Shown here one piece after another: positions 55,044 to 64,000 of a stretch of DNA of 64,000 nucleotides. Within the stretch, counting starts at the first letter, position 1. Every line of letters begins with the position of its first letter. This DNA is from Prorocentrum cordatum (Eukaryota; Sar; Dinophyceae; Prorocentrales; Prorocentraceae). The notes beneath the pieces are model-generated. The model made no database searches and was not told where the DNA came from. It saw nothing but the letters and a program-made list of their open reading frames with translations. Made by a program: the position numbers and the translations under genes. The DNA lies in NCBI GenBank assembly GCA_963575745.1, contig CAUYUJ010016060.1:380467-444466 (forward strand). Direction: 5' to 3'.

Positions 55044-56753
55044 GGTAAACCCGACCAGCACGATGATCTTGTGGAGGCGAATATGAGTGGCTCGGTTCCC
55101 TTGAGAGGGGTGAGGCGGATTTTCGCGTAGGGCGCTCCTTGAGTGCCCAGCTATGAGCACGGTATTGGCGCCATCAGCAGGCGTGACCGCGCTGCGGGCA
55201 GCCCTTTTCGATCCTGCAGAGTGGGGGTGGCGGCGGCAGTGGTAGTGCCGAAACGCGCCTAGAGTCTGGAGGACGCGTGTCAACCGAACCTCCAGGGTGG
55301 GCTCTTTCTATCTTTCTTTGCACTACTGCTGTGGCTTCGGCTTTAGCTGTCGGTGCAACGTGAAGCGTCTCCGGGCCAGCTCACCCGAGTCGCATTTCCG
55401 CTCACATAGATACCCCCCTTTTTCGCATAAGATTTTCTCCTTCTCCTTTCCCTCCCCCTTGCCTGTCACCTTCTCCGTTTCCCTTCGTCCTCCATGTTGT
55501 TGTCCACATGTTCTTTCTGATTATCTTTCTCTTTATCTTGCGTCCTCGTTATTCTTATCTTTGTCCTTTCTCCTTCTGACTCTCTTTCTCCTTATCCTCA
55601 CGTGTATCCTCTTCCCCTCTCCCGCCTCCTTCCCGTCCTCCTGGGTCCTCCCGCTCCTCGATCGCCTCGTCCTCCTTCTCCATTTCCTTCTCATGAATAT
55701 TGAATTCCTTTTTGGGCGAGCAGCGTGTGCTTGTAGCGTCCACCGCGGCTGCGCAAGATGCTGCCGAACAATTGGCCTGGTTCCGCTCCTCTGCTTGGGC
55801 GTGACATTAGGGAGAAGCCAGCCATGCATCGCGCCGCGCCGCTGCTGTCACCGACAGGAGAACCACGGCTACTGGTACCACATTTGCGGGTTTCGGCTGA
55901 TGCGTATCGTGTTTTATTGTTCAGTCTTGTTCGTGACATTCGAGAATTCGTTGTGTGTGTGATATTATTCGGTTCGGGTTTAGGGTGGTTCTGCAGTCGG
56001 TTACGCTGGCATGTCTCACCATCATTGGCATTGCTAGTTGACGCGTATCAGTTCGTTGTGCCTGTCTGCTGCGTGCGGTTGCGCAGCTGCTATAAGGCCG
56101 TGTAGTTGTTTTCCCGTTATATCCCCGAGCTTGCCATCAGGACCTTGATCTCGTGATCTCGGCTAGCGGTTGCAGACACGCTGTCGCCAAGCATTTTATC
56201 AGACAGCGCCGGGTATTCAGGCAGATGTCGCAACCAAGAATACATGCTACCTGATCTTGCACGTATCACGCTTCGTGACCCCATCGAATTTCGACCCATT
56301 GCATTCCTTCCTTCCCTTGCTTCTCCTCCAGTTTCACGGCGGCACATACGAGCTCGGAATCCGATGTTGCATTGTTGGGGGCACCGCCATGAGGAGATCG
56401 CGCACGTCACTGCTACGCCTGCCTAGTGAGATTGCCTCCTGGATGTGCCACTTCGGATGACCTTCAACACTGCCGCGGCATGATCCCTTTCTGGGCCCCT
56501 GCCTGCCCGCGCTGCCCTCGTATGGCTCATCTGTCGGATCGACGGCGCGTGCCCTCTCGCTCGCTCCATGATGGCCCTGGCTCGATCCCGTTCGGTTCGA
56601 TGGGGTCGGTCAATACGGTCTGGGCTGGACCATGGTCTGGTCCCGCCAGGTCGGCTCATCGGGCACCCAGCCGTCGCGTGTTCCAAGTCCTGCCTTTTGG
56701 TTTTGGCCCTGACGCCAGTAGCGTTTCGTGGACTAGAACCAGTATCGTTCAAC
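55044..56753. other. Nothing recognised
   Basis: 55400-55700 is C/T-rich. The rest has mixed composition without domain-like translation. Confidence 0.4.
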
Positions 56754-56905
56754 CGACCCCTATCCCCTATCCCCATTCCCATCCCGACCCCCACGATCTC
56801 ACCACCCCAGTTGGAAACCCGAACGGAACAGCCCACATCTCCATCTAGGGGGTAACTCGGCCATTGGGGCCCAGGCCACGCCCATGGAGATAGGGGTCGG
56901 TTAGA
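56754..56905. repeat. Inverted-repeat element, 152 bp
   Basis: AACCGACCCCTATC at the left and GATAGGGGTCGGTT at the right are exact inverse complements. The adjacent pyrimidine-rich CCTATCCCC motif is repeated. Confidence 0.55.
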
Positions 56906-56945
56906 CGATGCTCACAGAAAGTGAACAGTTGCACAGATATTCAGT

Positions 56946-57100
56946 CGGAGGTCCGCGCGGATTTCTGGGCGGCGCTGGACCTAGACATCCATGCCCGGTG
57001 CGCCGGAGCGCGCCAGATGCGTCTCCTGGAGGGGTGGCGCCAGAGGTGCCGCCCAGGGGAGTAGGCATGGGGCGCTGACGTTCGAAAGCGCACGCTGGAT
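56946..57100. mobile_element. MITE family M2, copy 3 (diverged)
   Basis: Left end CGGAGGTCCGCGCGGATTTC matches copies 1 and 2 closely. The core CGGAGCGCGCCAGA and GGTGGCGCC is present. The right end is more diverged, with a GATCCAGCG-like inverted terminus. Confidence 0.55.
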
Positions 57101-57981
57101 CCCCTAGCAGTGCTTGCACTAAGGGGTTATTGCTTGCATCTCCCAGGCATTCCCTGTCACTGCGCTTGCACTGAGGGGCTTGCGAAGTTTCTCTAAACTT
57201 GGCTGGATCTTGTGGTTTTTCTTCCAGTGCTTGCTCGTGATAGCGTAGATGGCAGCACTATCATAGCTCCATAGCTTGCAAAACGTGTATTGGGCGACGT
57301 AGCTTGCACCACGCAGCTTTCAGCAACAATTCACCGTCATCTTCCCAACAACAACTGGACTCCCCTCCCGCCGAGGCTGGGGTTCGCGGTATCCCTCAGG
57401 GCATCTCTTTGCATAGTCATTTTGAGCGATCGCGCCGCAGCTGCGTAGACCTCGTTGGCGGATCGCAGGGCGGATGGTCTCCCGCCTGCAGCACCGAAGG
57501 AGCCTTCTTCCGCACCTGCTCTGCCCGACGCCACCGACGTGGGCAGCTGCAGCGACTGGCAGCGGCGGGCGCTGCATCCGCAAAGCTGTCCTCGTCGGTG
57601 ACGCCGGGCGGGGCCCCCCGCTCACCAGCGGGCCCTGTCAGCTGCCGCCCCACGCCTAACTAGTCCTCGCGGGGTAGTCTATGGGAGGGGAGGGGAGGCG
57701 CGCGCCGATCGTGCTCCATCTCTCCTTCTCTCTCTCCCTCGTCCTCTTTTCTCCCGTCTTCATCCTTCTCCTCCTCCTTTTTTGGACTTGGAGTCAGGAT
57801 GATGTGCACGAAGCGCCACCCGCCAGGAAAAGGAACACGAGAAGGGACAAGGGCAGGGCAAGCGAAGGAGAGCACGCGGAGCATGCGGTGAACTCGGGAG
57901 CCTGCCAGGGCAGGGACGGGGTCCCGGCACCCAAATGGGGCAGGGCGGGCCGAGGCCTCGCACCATGTTGCCTCGGGCCCG
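57101..57981. other. Unstructured DNA with AGCTTGCA motifs
   Basis: CTTGCACT(A/G)AGGGG occurs twice near 57112-57177. AGCTTGCA or TAGCTTGC recurs near 57270-57310. No gene. Confidence 0.35.
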
Positions 57982-58470
57982 CTAGGGCTCTGGGCCAGAG
58001 AGTTCGCGAGCAAAGCCATTGCCCATGGCTCGCGCAACGAAGGGGACGAGGGGCACCCAGAATGCCAAGAAGTCTGGCTCGACCTCCTCCGAAGGGGCAC
58101 CCGGGACCAGAGGCCAACCCCCCAGGGAAGCCTGAAGGAAAACAGAGGCAGTAGTACGGTACATGCCCTGGGGGTGCACCTTAGCCCTATAGGCGCGCCA
58201 CTGCCAATAGCCCACAAAGCCCGCAAGGGTCGCATGGCCACGGGGGCCGTGGGAGCCCCTCCCGCCCCCCCGAGCAGCCCGTGCTCCCATGCTAAGAGAC
58301 GGAAGGTGAACCGAAAGAAAGAGAGTAGGCTTCCTCGACGGCGCCCCGAAAAGGCAAAGGTCGGTGAGGACCCCCTCAACCTCGGGCCGTCCGAGGAGAG
58401 CCTCCAGCACGTCGAACATCCACGCCGAAGGGGCCCCCCGACGGGAGGGAGGAGCAGCGTGCTCCATCAC
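57982..58470 (-). CDS. ORF D: C-terminal module with LCLFGAPSRKPT motif
   Basis: 162 codons. The pairing of LCLFGAPSRKPTLFLSV with a downstream KVHPQGMYRTTA resembles a module I associate with dinoflagellate mobile-element ORFs ('CAFG-x-x-W-x-KPT' then 'KVYPxxMCRAIA'), where it looks like a degenerate methyltransferase-type fold. That assignment is from memory of sequence style and needs a profile search. Continuity with ORF C requires passing one stop near 58.52 kb. Confidence 0.4.
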   Translation of the reverse strand: MMEHAAPPSRRGAPSAWMFDVLEALLGRPEVEGVLTDLCLFGAPSRKPTLFLSVHLPSLSMGARAARGGGRGSHGPRGHATLAGFVGYWQWRAYRAKVHPQGMYRTTASVFLQASLGGWPLVPGAPSEEVEPDFLAFWVPLVPFVARAMGNGFARELSGPEP

Positions 58471-60401
58471 AGCCGGGATTTCGAGGCGGAGGGCGACGAA
58501 GAAGAAGAGGCGGAATCAAAAACGGATCGCCACAAGTCTCGAGTCCTCGCCGCAGCTGGGGTCGTAAGCAACGTCAAGGCTGAAATCCCACACAGAGACA
58601 AGCGAGGACTCGGCAACCCTCTCAAACTCGCGAAGAAAACCGTAAAATCGCATCGGGCCCCAGCGAAAGAAAGCAGGAGGTACCTGGTAGGCTGGCCGAC
58701 TGGCCTGGGAACTTGGCCCGCAAGGGTTTTGTCCTCAGCATCAACTCGAGCCATGGGGAAAGGTTTCCAGGCACGTTTATCCCTCGGGGCCAGGGCAGGA
58801 GGGCAAAACGAAACCCCAGGGACCCGAAAGGCCGGCTTAACAGCAAAGTGAGCAGGTCGACCCGTTTTGCGGTTAGCTTTCCTGGCAGCGACTGTGGCTT
58901 CCTTATCCTCCTGTAGTTGCTCGGGGGTCTTGGGGGGCGCCATGGGCCGCCAGGCCTCTCTGCACCTATGATTCCGAACATCAGGATTGTCCGAGATGAC
59001 GTAGACTGGGCCTCTGCTCTGGTCTTGGAGACTCCATAACAGGTCGAGAGATCCGTCTACATCTGTCCAGGCCCTCACGGGCTCGGGGGCATCGGCAGGG
59101 CTAGTGTTTGCTAAGGCGTACCTAATATGCGGATGCAGAATAATGTCGTTAAAGCGATCCGTAGGCCAATGCTTGAGCGCCATAGGATATGAATCCAGGG
59201 TCCCTCTGACATCGAGCCAAGAGTCCAGCAGGCAAATCCTCGAAGCAACAGGGTGCGGAGCGGCAGCGACGCGGTTCTTTCGGGCCACGTCCAGCTGCGT
59301 GGCGACGATGGGGCCAGCCCCAAGTGGGTCGGGAAGGGGAGGGATCGGAAGGGTACATGCAATGGCAGTCTCCCCGTCATAATTCTGGGCCCTGTGGGGC
59401 GCCCTGAAAATCTGCGGAGGTGCCTGCTTCTCCCGCAGACGCCGCCTCAGGTCCTGTGGTTCTAGCGGCGTCGCGCCAGAACCCAACTCAAAATACTCTT
59501 GGAAATTCATCTGAGCATGCGGTGGGGGGGTCCCCTGAGTGCCGTGGGTGCTTTTCCCCGCAGCCGCGAAATTATCTATCGAATTGGTATTAGCCTCCCC
59601 ATCAGCGTTAGGGTCGGCATGAACAAAGAAGTCAGCCTCTGGCAGGCTGACGGTTGCGTTGTTGGCTCCACCCTGGTCCCCTGGGTCTCGCGGGGCGCCA
59701 AGACGATGTGGGGTTGAGAGCTCCAGTGGGCCAGCCAAGGGCGAGGGGGACTCTTCTTGTCCCTTGAATCCCTCAAAATTCGCGGCGGGTGGCTCACTCT
59801 GCTCATTCAGATGATGGGGTAGATGTTGATCTCCTTCTTCATCGTCGTGTGCCAACTGGGCGTACGAACAGAAGAAGGTGCCCTCCCACGAGACCGTTGA
59901 GAGGAACTTCAGATGTCGTCCCTCATGGTGCCTGGTGCGCATGCCGACTTCCTTGGTGGCTGCCTCAGCGGCCCCCAGTCGTGCGCGTTCTGGCCGTACG
60001 CTGGGTCGGCTGGCGATGTGGGGCTGAGACCCGCTGTCTGGTGGCGCTCGGGCGTTGTTGGTGCTGGAGGCACCTGTGCTGCAACTTGGGTCTCTGGTTG
60101 GGTCTGCGATGCTAGCTGAGTCGGAGCGGAGTGGAACCCTGGCGCGTAGGCTTCCGGGAGGAATGGCGCCGTAGGTGAACACCCCGCTGCTGTGGCAAAG
60201 GCTGGGCTGCGTACCAGCGTAGGCTCCGACGGTGAAGTCATCTGGCTGGGAACCTCGACCTCCGTGGGAGATGGTACCGCTGGTGGCTGCCCTTGGGCTG
60301 CCTGCCCTGGTGGCGAGCTGGGACTCGGCACTACTGTTGGCACGGAGTGCTCGGTAGGCGAGCTGCGGTGCAGGGGAGCTCTGGGCGGAGAGGTTGGGCA
60401 T
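58467..60401 (-). CDS. ORF C: unrecognised domain of the retroelement-like protein
   Basis: Only about 59915-58690 looks like the genuine frame. The first 160 codons shadow ORF B, and the last 65 or so are out of frame with a better-looking stretch (FYGFLREFERVAESSLVSVW). The plausible part has acidic His/Glu-rich sequence (AQLAHDDEEGDQHL), a folded-looking stretch (SRICLLDSWLDVRG, HWPTDRFNDIILHPHIRY, AWTDVDGSLDLLWSLQ) and a basic segment (ARKANRKTGRP). I do not recognise the fold. Confidence 0.42.
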   Translation of the reverse strand: MPNLSAQSSPAPQLAYRALRANSSAESQLATRAGSPRAATSGTISHGGRGSQPDDFTVGAYAGTQPSLCHSSGVFTYGAIPPGSLRARVPLRSDSASIADPTRDPSCSTGASSTNNARAPPDSGSQPHIASRPSVRPERARLGAAEAATKEVGMRTRHHEGRHLKFLSTVSWEGTFFCSYAQLAHDDEEGDQHLPHHLNEQSEPPAANFEGFKGQEESPSPLAGPLELSTPHRLGAPRDPGDQGGANNATVSLPEADFFVHADPNADGEANTNSIDNFAAAGKSTHGTQGTPPPHAQMNFQEYFELGSGATPLEPQDLRRRLREKQAPPQIFRAPHRAQNYDGETAIACTLPIPPLPDPLGAGPIVATQLDVARKNRVAAAPHPVASRICLLDSWLDVRGTLDSYPMALKHWPTDRFNDIILHPHIRYALANTSPADAPEPVRAWTDVDGSLDLLWSLQDQSRGPVYVISDNPDVRNHRCREAWRPMAPPKTPEQLQEDKEATVAARKANRKTGRPAHFAVKPAFRVPGVSFCPPALAPRDKRAWKPFPMARVDAEDKTLAGQVPRPVGQPTRYLLLSFAGARCDFTVFFASLRGLPSPRLSLCGISALTLLTTPAAARTRDLWRSVFDSASSSSSPSASKSRL

Positions 60402-61126
60402 GGTATTCTGGCTGCTTCCGCCTGCTCCTGGAGTTCTCGCTGCTTCTGGAAGAAAGCGTCCGTGGCGGCCTGCACAATTCTGTCCAACCCCTGCAGCTGT
60501 GAGCTTATGGTTGGCTGCGAGTCTGCTGGCGGGGTCTGTGCGACCTGCTGGGTCGGAGACGACTGCACGGTGACCGCCGCCTGGCTCGGTCCCGTTCTCC
60601 TTGCTGCCTCCAGTTGGGCGTGCAGCTCCCTGATTGTCGCTGGGTCCTTGTAGCCCCCCGTCTCTGGGGTCGGATGGTCCATCCCAGCGGCCTCTGCTGC
60701 CGCAATGGCGTGGGACAGCTCGTGCTGGGATATGTGGGGGCCTGGCCCTCCAGGGAGCGGGGCTGGCGGGTGCGCTGGCCCCTGGGCTGGGGGCGGCGCT
60801 GCAAGGTTCGCCGTTGTAGGCGGTGCTCCCTTCTGATCTACTGCCATGGGGGCTACCGCCCCCTCTGGGGTCATCCCTGCTGCGCTGGCGTCCTTGCCTT
60901 TCCCTTTCGCCGCCATGTAGGCTTGGCCCATGGCCGACTTGGACCTCGCCGGCGTGCCCTGATGCACTTGCTGGGTCTGCTGAGGCTGGCTGAAAACTTG
61001 TTGGGGAAGGAAAGTGCCCTGCGTGATAGCCTGCATCTGCTGGATCAGATGTGCTGGAGGCGGTGGCAGGACCGCGCCCGTGACGGGCGGAGGGACTCCA
61101 GGGACGCCGCGACGCCCTGTATGCAT
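59909..61126 (-). CDS. ORF B: Pro/Gln-rich low-complexity segment
   Basis: 405 codons continuing ORF A in the next frame. It opens with Pro-rich sequence (TGAVLPPPPAHLIQQMQAI) and has Gln-rich stretches (QQVFSQPQQTQQ), a short predicted coiled coil (LDRIVQAATDAFFQKQRELQ) and a long Pro/Ser/Ala-rich disordered tail. No known fold is recognisable. It overlaps ORF C by about 490 bp; ORF B appears to be the coding frame until about 59920. Confidence 0.42.
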   Translation of the reverse strand: MHTGRRGVPGVPPPVTGAVLPPPPAHLIQQMQAITQGTFLPQQVFSQPQQTQQVHQGTPARSKSAMGQAYMAAKGKGKDASAAGMTPEGAVAPMAVDQKGAPPTTANLAAPPPAQGPAHPPAPLPGGPGPHISQHELSHAIAAAEAAGMDHPTPETGGYKDPATIRELHAQLEAARRTGPSQAAVTVQSSPTQQVAQTPPADSQPTISSQLQGLDRIVQAATDAFFQKQRELQEQAEAARIPCPTSPPRAPLHRSSPTEHSVPTVVPSPSSPPGQAAQGQPPAVPSPTEVEVPSQMTSPSEPTLVRSPAFATAAGCSPTAPFLPEAYAPGFHSAPTQLASQTQPETQVAAQVPPAPTTPERHQTAGLSPTSPADPAYGQNAHDWGPLRQPPRKSACAPGTMRDDI

Positions 61127-61911
61127 GGCCCCGCGGCTGGCTGCACTAGTCCCAACAGCTGGCTGATTACGCTTTGCTGCATGGCGAGCTGTGCTTGTAT
61201 CTGAGCCATTTGATTGCCAGGCGCTGCTGGTGGGGGTGGCGGTGGTGCCACATTGTGCGAAGATGGGCCGTCCGCTGCCTGATGGTCGAGGGCCACGTCG
61301 TCGGGCTCTTCGTCCTCGGAGTCTGGGGCATCCTCCAGTTCGGCAATGCAGACGTCGGTCTTGGCGATCTCCGTCTCGACCAGTTTTTCTTGCTGCTTGA
61401 ACTCTGTGATGCTTTGCCGAATCTTGGCAAGTTTCTCCTTACACGTAGTCTTCTTGTCCTTGGGGGCCTGGATCTGGTCCTTGCGCTTCTCGGTAAGTCC
61501 CATCAGGAACTTGAGTGCTGCAACTTCTGTTAGCTCCTGGTCGCAGGGCTTGTTGGCCCGCCTGGCTGCACAGATGAGGTTGGCAACATCGTATGGGCGG
61601 CTCTTGATCTCGTCTTTGTACTGGCGCTGCGCGGCTGGGTCTGTGGGAGGCTTGCCATAAACCTCGTAGACCTTGTGCGCTTCTGCCTCGCTCTTCGGGA
61701 GAGGTAGTGTCTTGGCAATGAGCTTCTTCGCCAGAGGCTCGGGCTGGGTGGCCCACCTCGGGGTGGAAGCACCTGCTGCTTGCTGCTGTGGCGGTCGCCC
61801 CCGCGATGCAGGGCGTCGTCTCCTTTGGTTGTAGTGGCCATTGCAGCTTCGGCACGTCCAATGCCGCTCTGATACGTGTCGCCCACACGCACACTGCCAG
61901 GTACCAGCCAT
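61045..61911 (-). CDS. ORF A: zinc-finger and coiled-coil N-terminal segment
   Basis: The ATG at 61911 (MAGTWQCACG) is preferred over an upstream in-frame ATG at 61995 because the zinc finger starts right there. CACGRHVSERHWTCRSCNGH contains C-X-C...C-X2-C, a small zinc ribbon likely to bind nucleic acid. After a basic linker comes a Lys/Glu-rich helical segment (about 61300-61500) that ends in an acidic stretch (DSEDEEPDD), then a Pro run and a Gln-rich helix (QAQLAMQQSVISQLLGL). Only the part upstream of about 61125 is sensible; the ORF then drifts out of frame into ORF B. Function unknown; possibly the nucleic-acid-binding ORF1-like part of a retroelement. Confidence 0.5.
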   Translation of the reverse strand: MAGTWQCACGRHVSERHWTCRSCNGHYNQRRRRPASRGRPPQQQAAGASTPRWATQPEPLAKKLIAKTLPLPKSEAEAHKVYEVYGKPPTDPAAQRQYKDEIKSRPYDVANLICAARRANKPCDQELTEVAALKFLMGLTEKRKDQIQAPKDKKTTCKEKLAKIRQSITEFKQQEKLVETEIAKTDVCIAELEDAPDSEDEEPDDVALDHQAADGPSSHNVAPPPPPPAAPGNQMAQIQAQLAMQQSVISQLLGLVQPAAGPCIQGVAASLESLRPSRARSCHRLQHI

Positions 61912-61995
61912 GTCTTCTGCACAGTCGGACCGGCGCCGTGGTTGTTGGGCGCTGTGGTGACGTTGGAGCAGCTCACGAGCGCTGACCGCCCTCAC

Positions 61996-64000
61996 GAGCA
62001 GTCGCGCTTGTCCGCGGGCTCTCCTTTCACGTCGGTGCCAGGCGGGCTCTCTTGACCGAGAACCCCGCCAGTGCCGCCTCTCGGATGGCGGCGTGACCGC
62101 GGCGATGCCGCAGTGGCCGCGGCTGGGCCGCGGGTGCGCTGCGCCGCCTGCAGGCAGCGCTGCCGCGGATGTCCGCGGGCTATGGCGCGCGCGGGCCGAG
62201 GGCCACGCGTGAGGCCACGGCGGGAAGGGCTGCCCCCCAATCCCCAGGGGCGGCCCTCAGCCGATACGCCTTGCTCCTCCTCCTCCTCCTCCTCCTCCTC
62301 CTCCTTCTCCTCCTCCTCCTCCTCCTCCCCTCCTCACTCCACCTTCCCTCCTCCTCCCTACCCCTCCCTCCTCGAAGCCCACCACGAGGGCCTGCTCAAG
62401 GGCGCGTTCCAGCCGTGGCGGCGCGGGCGCTTCAAGGAAGCCCAACAGGCTTTGAAAGACCTTGATCCGCGAACCTCCGCCGCCGACCAGCGCATTGCTC
62501 GATACATTGGCGCCTCCAGCGCCAGGAGGCGCCTGGAGATCTTGCCACCGCTCCTCTCCTCCTACTCCTCCCTGTACTGAGACACTGGGACCCAGATCTC
62601 ACCATGAGAGTACACGATGGCAGCGGGCTGGCAAGATTCATCATTTGTGGGGCGCTCCTGCCCCGCCCCCGCCTGCGCCTGCTCGGTTGCATTTCCTGGG
62701 AGGTCAAATTCAACATCCGCGCTGGTACATCCGTGGTCGAAAGTCACCATGACCATCCTGATCTGGTCTGATGTTGTCCGGCTCAGTCCCGCTTGCTCCA
62801 GCCTAATTTGGCGTAGTCCCGCTCGAATCTTTGGACGCTTAACATGAGTACGGAAAAACGGGTACGACGTCCATCAGCGAACGTTGTCAAAATCCGACAG
62901 CGGCCGCTGCTGGGAAGGCAAAGTTTCGCCTCGAATGGACAATTTCCGCGGCGACGCCGACAGCGAATCTTGTTCGAAATGTACAGCACCTGATATTGGT
63001 TCCTCCCGTATCTAGTGTGGTCGTACCGATCATCGGGTTCGGTCTGGATCCGTATCCGCGCGGACCTGCCCAGGAGCTGCGTCCTGGCACCTGTGGCGGT
63101 GCGGCGCCCCGCCTCGGAGGCAGGCGGGGCGACACCACACCGCCAGCAGTGCCACCTCCAGGGAGGGGGTCTGCGATGCCTCCCCATGCTGGAAATGCAG
63201 CGGAGTTTGAGTTGTGCAGTCACGGCGCTGGACTCAGGGCCACTCTGGGCTCAGGCCGCGCTCGGGTTTGCGGGCCGTTCCTTGGAGCTGGGTCGGGGAG
63301 CCTACACATTGTTCACTTTTATGTTCTCGAAAGTTGTTTGATTTTGTTTGGGGGGGGCAAGACCCTTTCATTTCTGATTGTTCTAGCCTGGGCCTCTTCC
63401 TGGCCACTAGGGGGCCAGGAACGATTAGAGACCAGCACGATTGGAAACGAGCACGATGAGCCATGAACGACGTGTGGCCTGCCGTGGCCAGAAACGCCTC
63501 TTCGTTCCATACTTGGCGTTCCTCTTGTCAGCACGCTGACTGCAGGTCGACGCTGCCAAATCGAGGGTATGCTTTTGTCCTGTGCTTCGCGACTCATGCT
63601 CTCTGCACTCCTGTGTCAATGTAGCCCTCGGAAGGGTCTTGTGCCCTCTCGCGTGTGCTCTCCAAGCAAGCTCGCCTGTGGGGGGTGCCTCGAGCAGATC
63701 ACCCTGGCCTGGCGCCTAGCGCTTGCGGTGGTGGCGTCGCCTTCCCTCGTTTCTTTGTCTTGCCCTGTCCCCCGCCCCCCCTCGCTGGGCATCGCCGGGC
63801 AGGAGCCCAGGGCGCCCGCGCTCTGAGGGCGCGGAGGGTGCCGGGCGCCATGACGCAGGCGCCCTGCTGGGCTGCCCCGACTCCCACGGTGTCCGAGGAG
63901 GGGGGGGTGAGGAGGGAGCAGGAGGAAGTGGCAGATAGAGGATGTTGAAGGAGGGTGAGGAGGAAGAGGATGGGTTGGAGGGGGAGGAGGCTGGGGGAGC
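61996..64000. other. No gene recognised
   Basis: Apart from the TCC tract and the GAGG-rich window end (63890-64000), ORFs are short and biased. About 62370-62480 reads HHEGLLKGAFQPWRRGRFKE, possibly a small helical exon. Confidence 0.35.
62272..62365. repeat. TCC tract
   Basis: CTCCTCCTC then C/T-rich DNA. Confidence 0.92.

Larger units (their letters stand above)
57982..61911 (-). pseudogene. Frameshifted retroelement-like multi-domain coding region
   Basis: Four overlapping minus-strand ORFs read as one decayed protein: 61911-61045, 61126-59909, 60401-58467 and 58470-57982. In translation order they give an N-terminal zinc finger, a coiled coil, a long Pro/Gln/Ser-rich middle, a Trp/Pro-rich domain and a C-terminal module. 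Apparent frame changes lie near 61.1, 59.92 and 58.68 kb, with a stop near 58.52 kb. The layout resembles ORFs of dinoflagellate non-LTR-like mobile elements. No reverse transcriptase is visible, so the type of element is inference. Introns could explain some frame changes, but I see no clean splice pairs. Confidence 0.5.

Overview
The window looks like nuclear DNA of a dinoflagellate. The LTRs of a Copia-type retrotransposon (29.4-36.2 kb) each contain a one-mismatch copy of the 22-nt dinoflagellate spliced leader (DinoSL). The one clear host gene has introns with GT, GC and GA donors. The DNA is GC-rich, gene-poor and full of simple repeats and fold-back elements. I cannot name the species; a Prorocentrum- or Symbiodiniaceae-like genome would fit.

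Layout. 0-29 kb is almost all repeats: GGA/TCC, GAT and CT/GA tracts, diverged minisatellites, the GGCC-rich 'CTTGGGGGCC' family, a 192-bp MITE, and a 2-kb relative of that MITE swollen by a 73-bp satellite and a 1.1-kb GAGGCT array. Small decayed coding remnants lie at 4.9-5.5 kb (minus) and 26.7-28.0 kb (plus). 29,447-36,188 is a structurally complete Ty1/Copia element with 98-bp LTRs, a 5-bp target duplication, gag-protease, and integrase-RT-RNase H in the -1 frame. It carries an internal TGA and two apparent catalytic substitutions. 36.2-45.1 kb holds a 76-bp G-rich minisatellite (17 full units), a 1.4-kb AATGC-type pentanucleotide satellite and more GGCC-family DNA.

45,151-54,552 is a seven-exon gene for a compact (about 327 aa) TKL-like protein kinase with all major kinase motifs. 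Its introns hold fold-back elements, satellites and an antisense decayed ORF, and each intron carries a short direct repeat across its two splice sites. 54.9-57.1 kb holds further fold-back elements. 58.0-61.9 kb (minus) is a frameshifted, retroelement-like coding region with an N-terminal zinc finger, a long Pro/Gln-rich coiled-coil part and a C-terminal module like those in other dinoflagellate mobile-element ORFs. The rest (62-64 kb) is low-complexity or featureless.

There are no operons, tRNA or rRNA genes, CRISPR arrays or prokaryotic signals. The main themes are one functional-looking kinase gene whose introns are made of mobile and repeat DNA, and a retrotransposon that appears to have absorbed the host's trans-splicing leader into its LTR.
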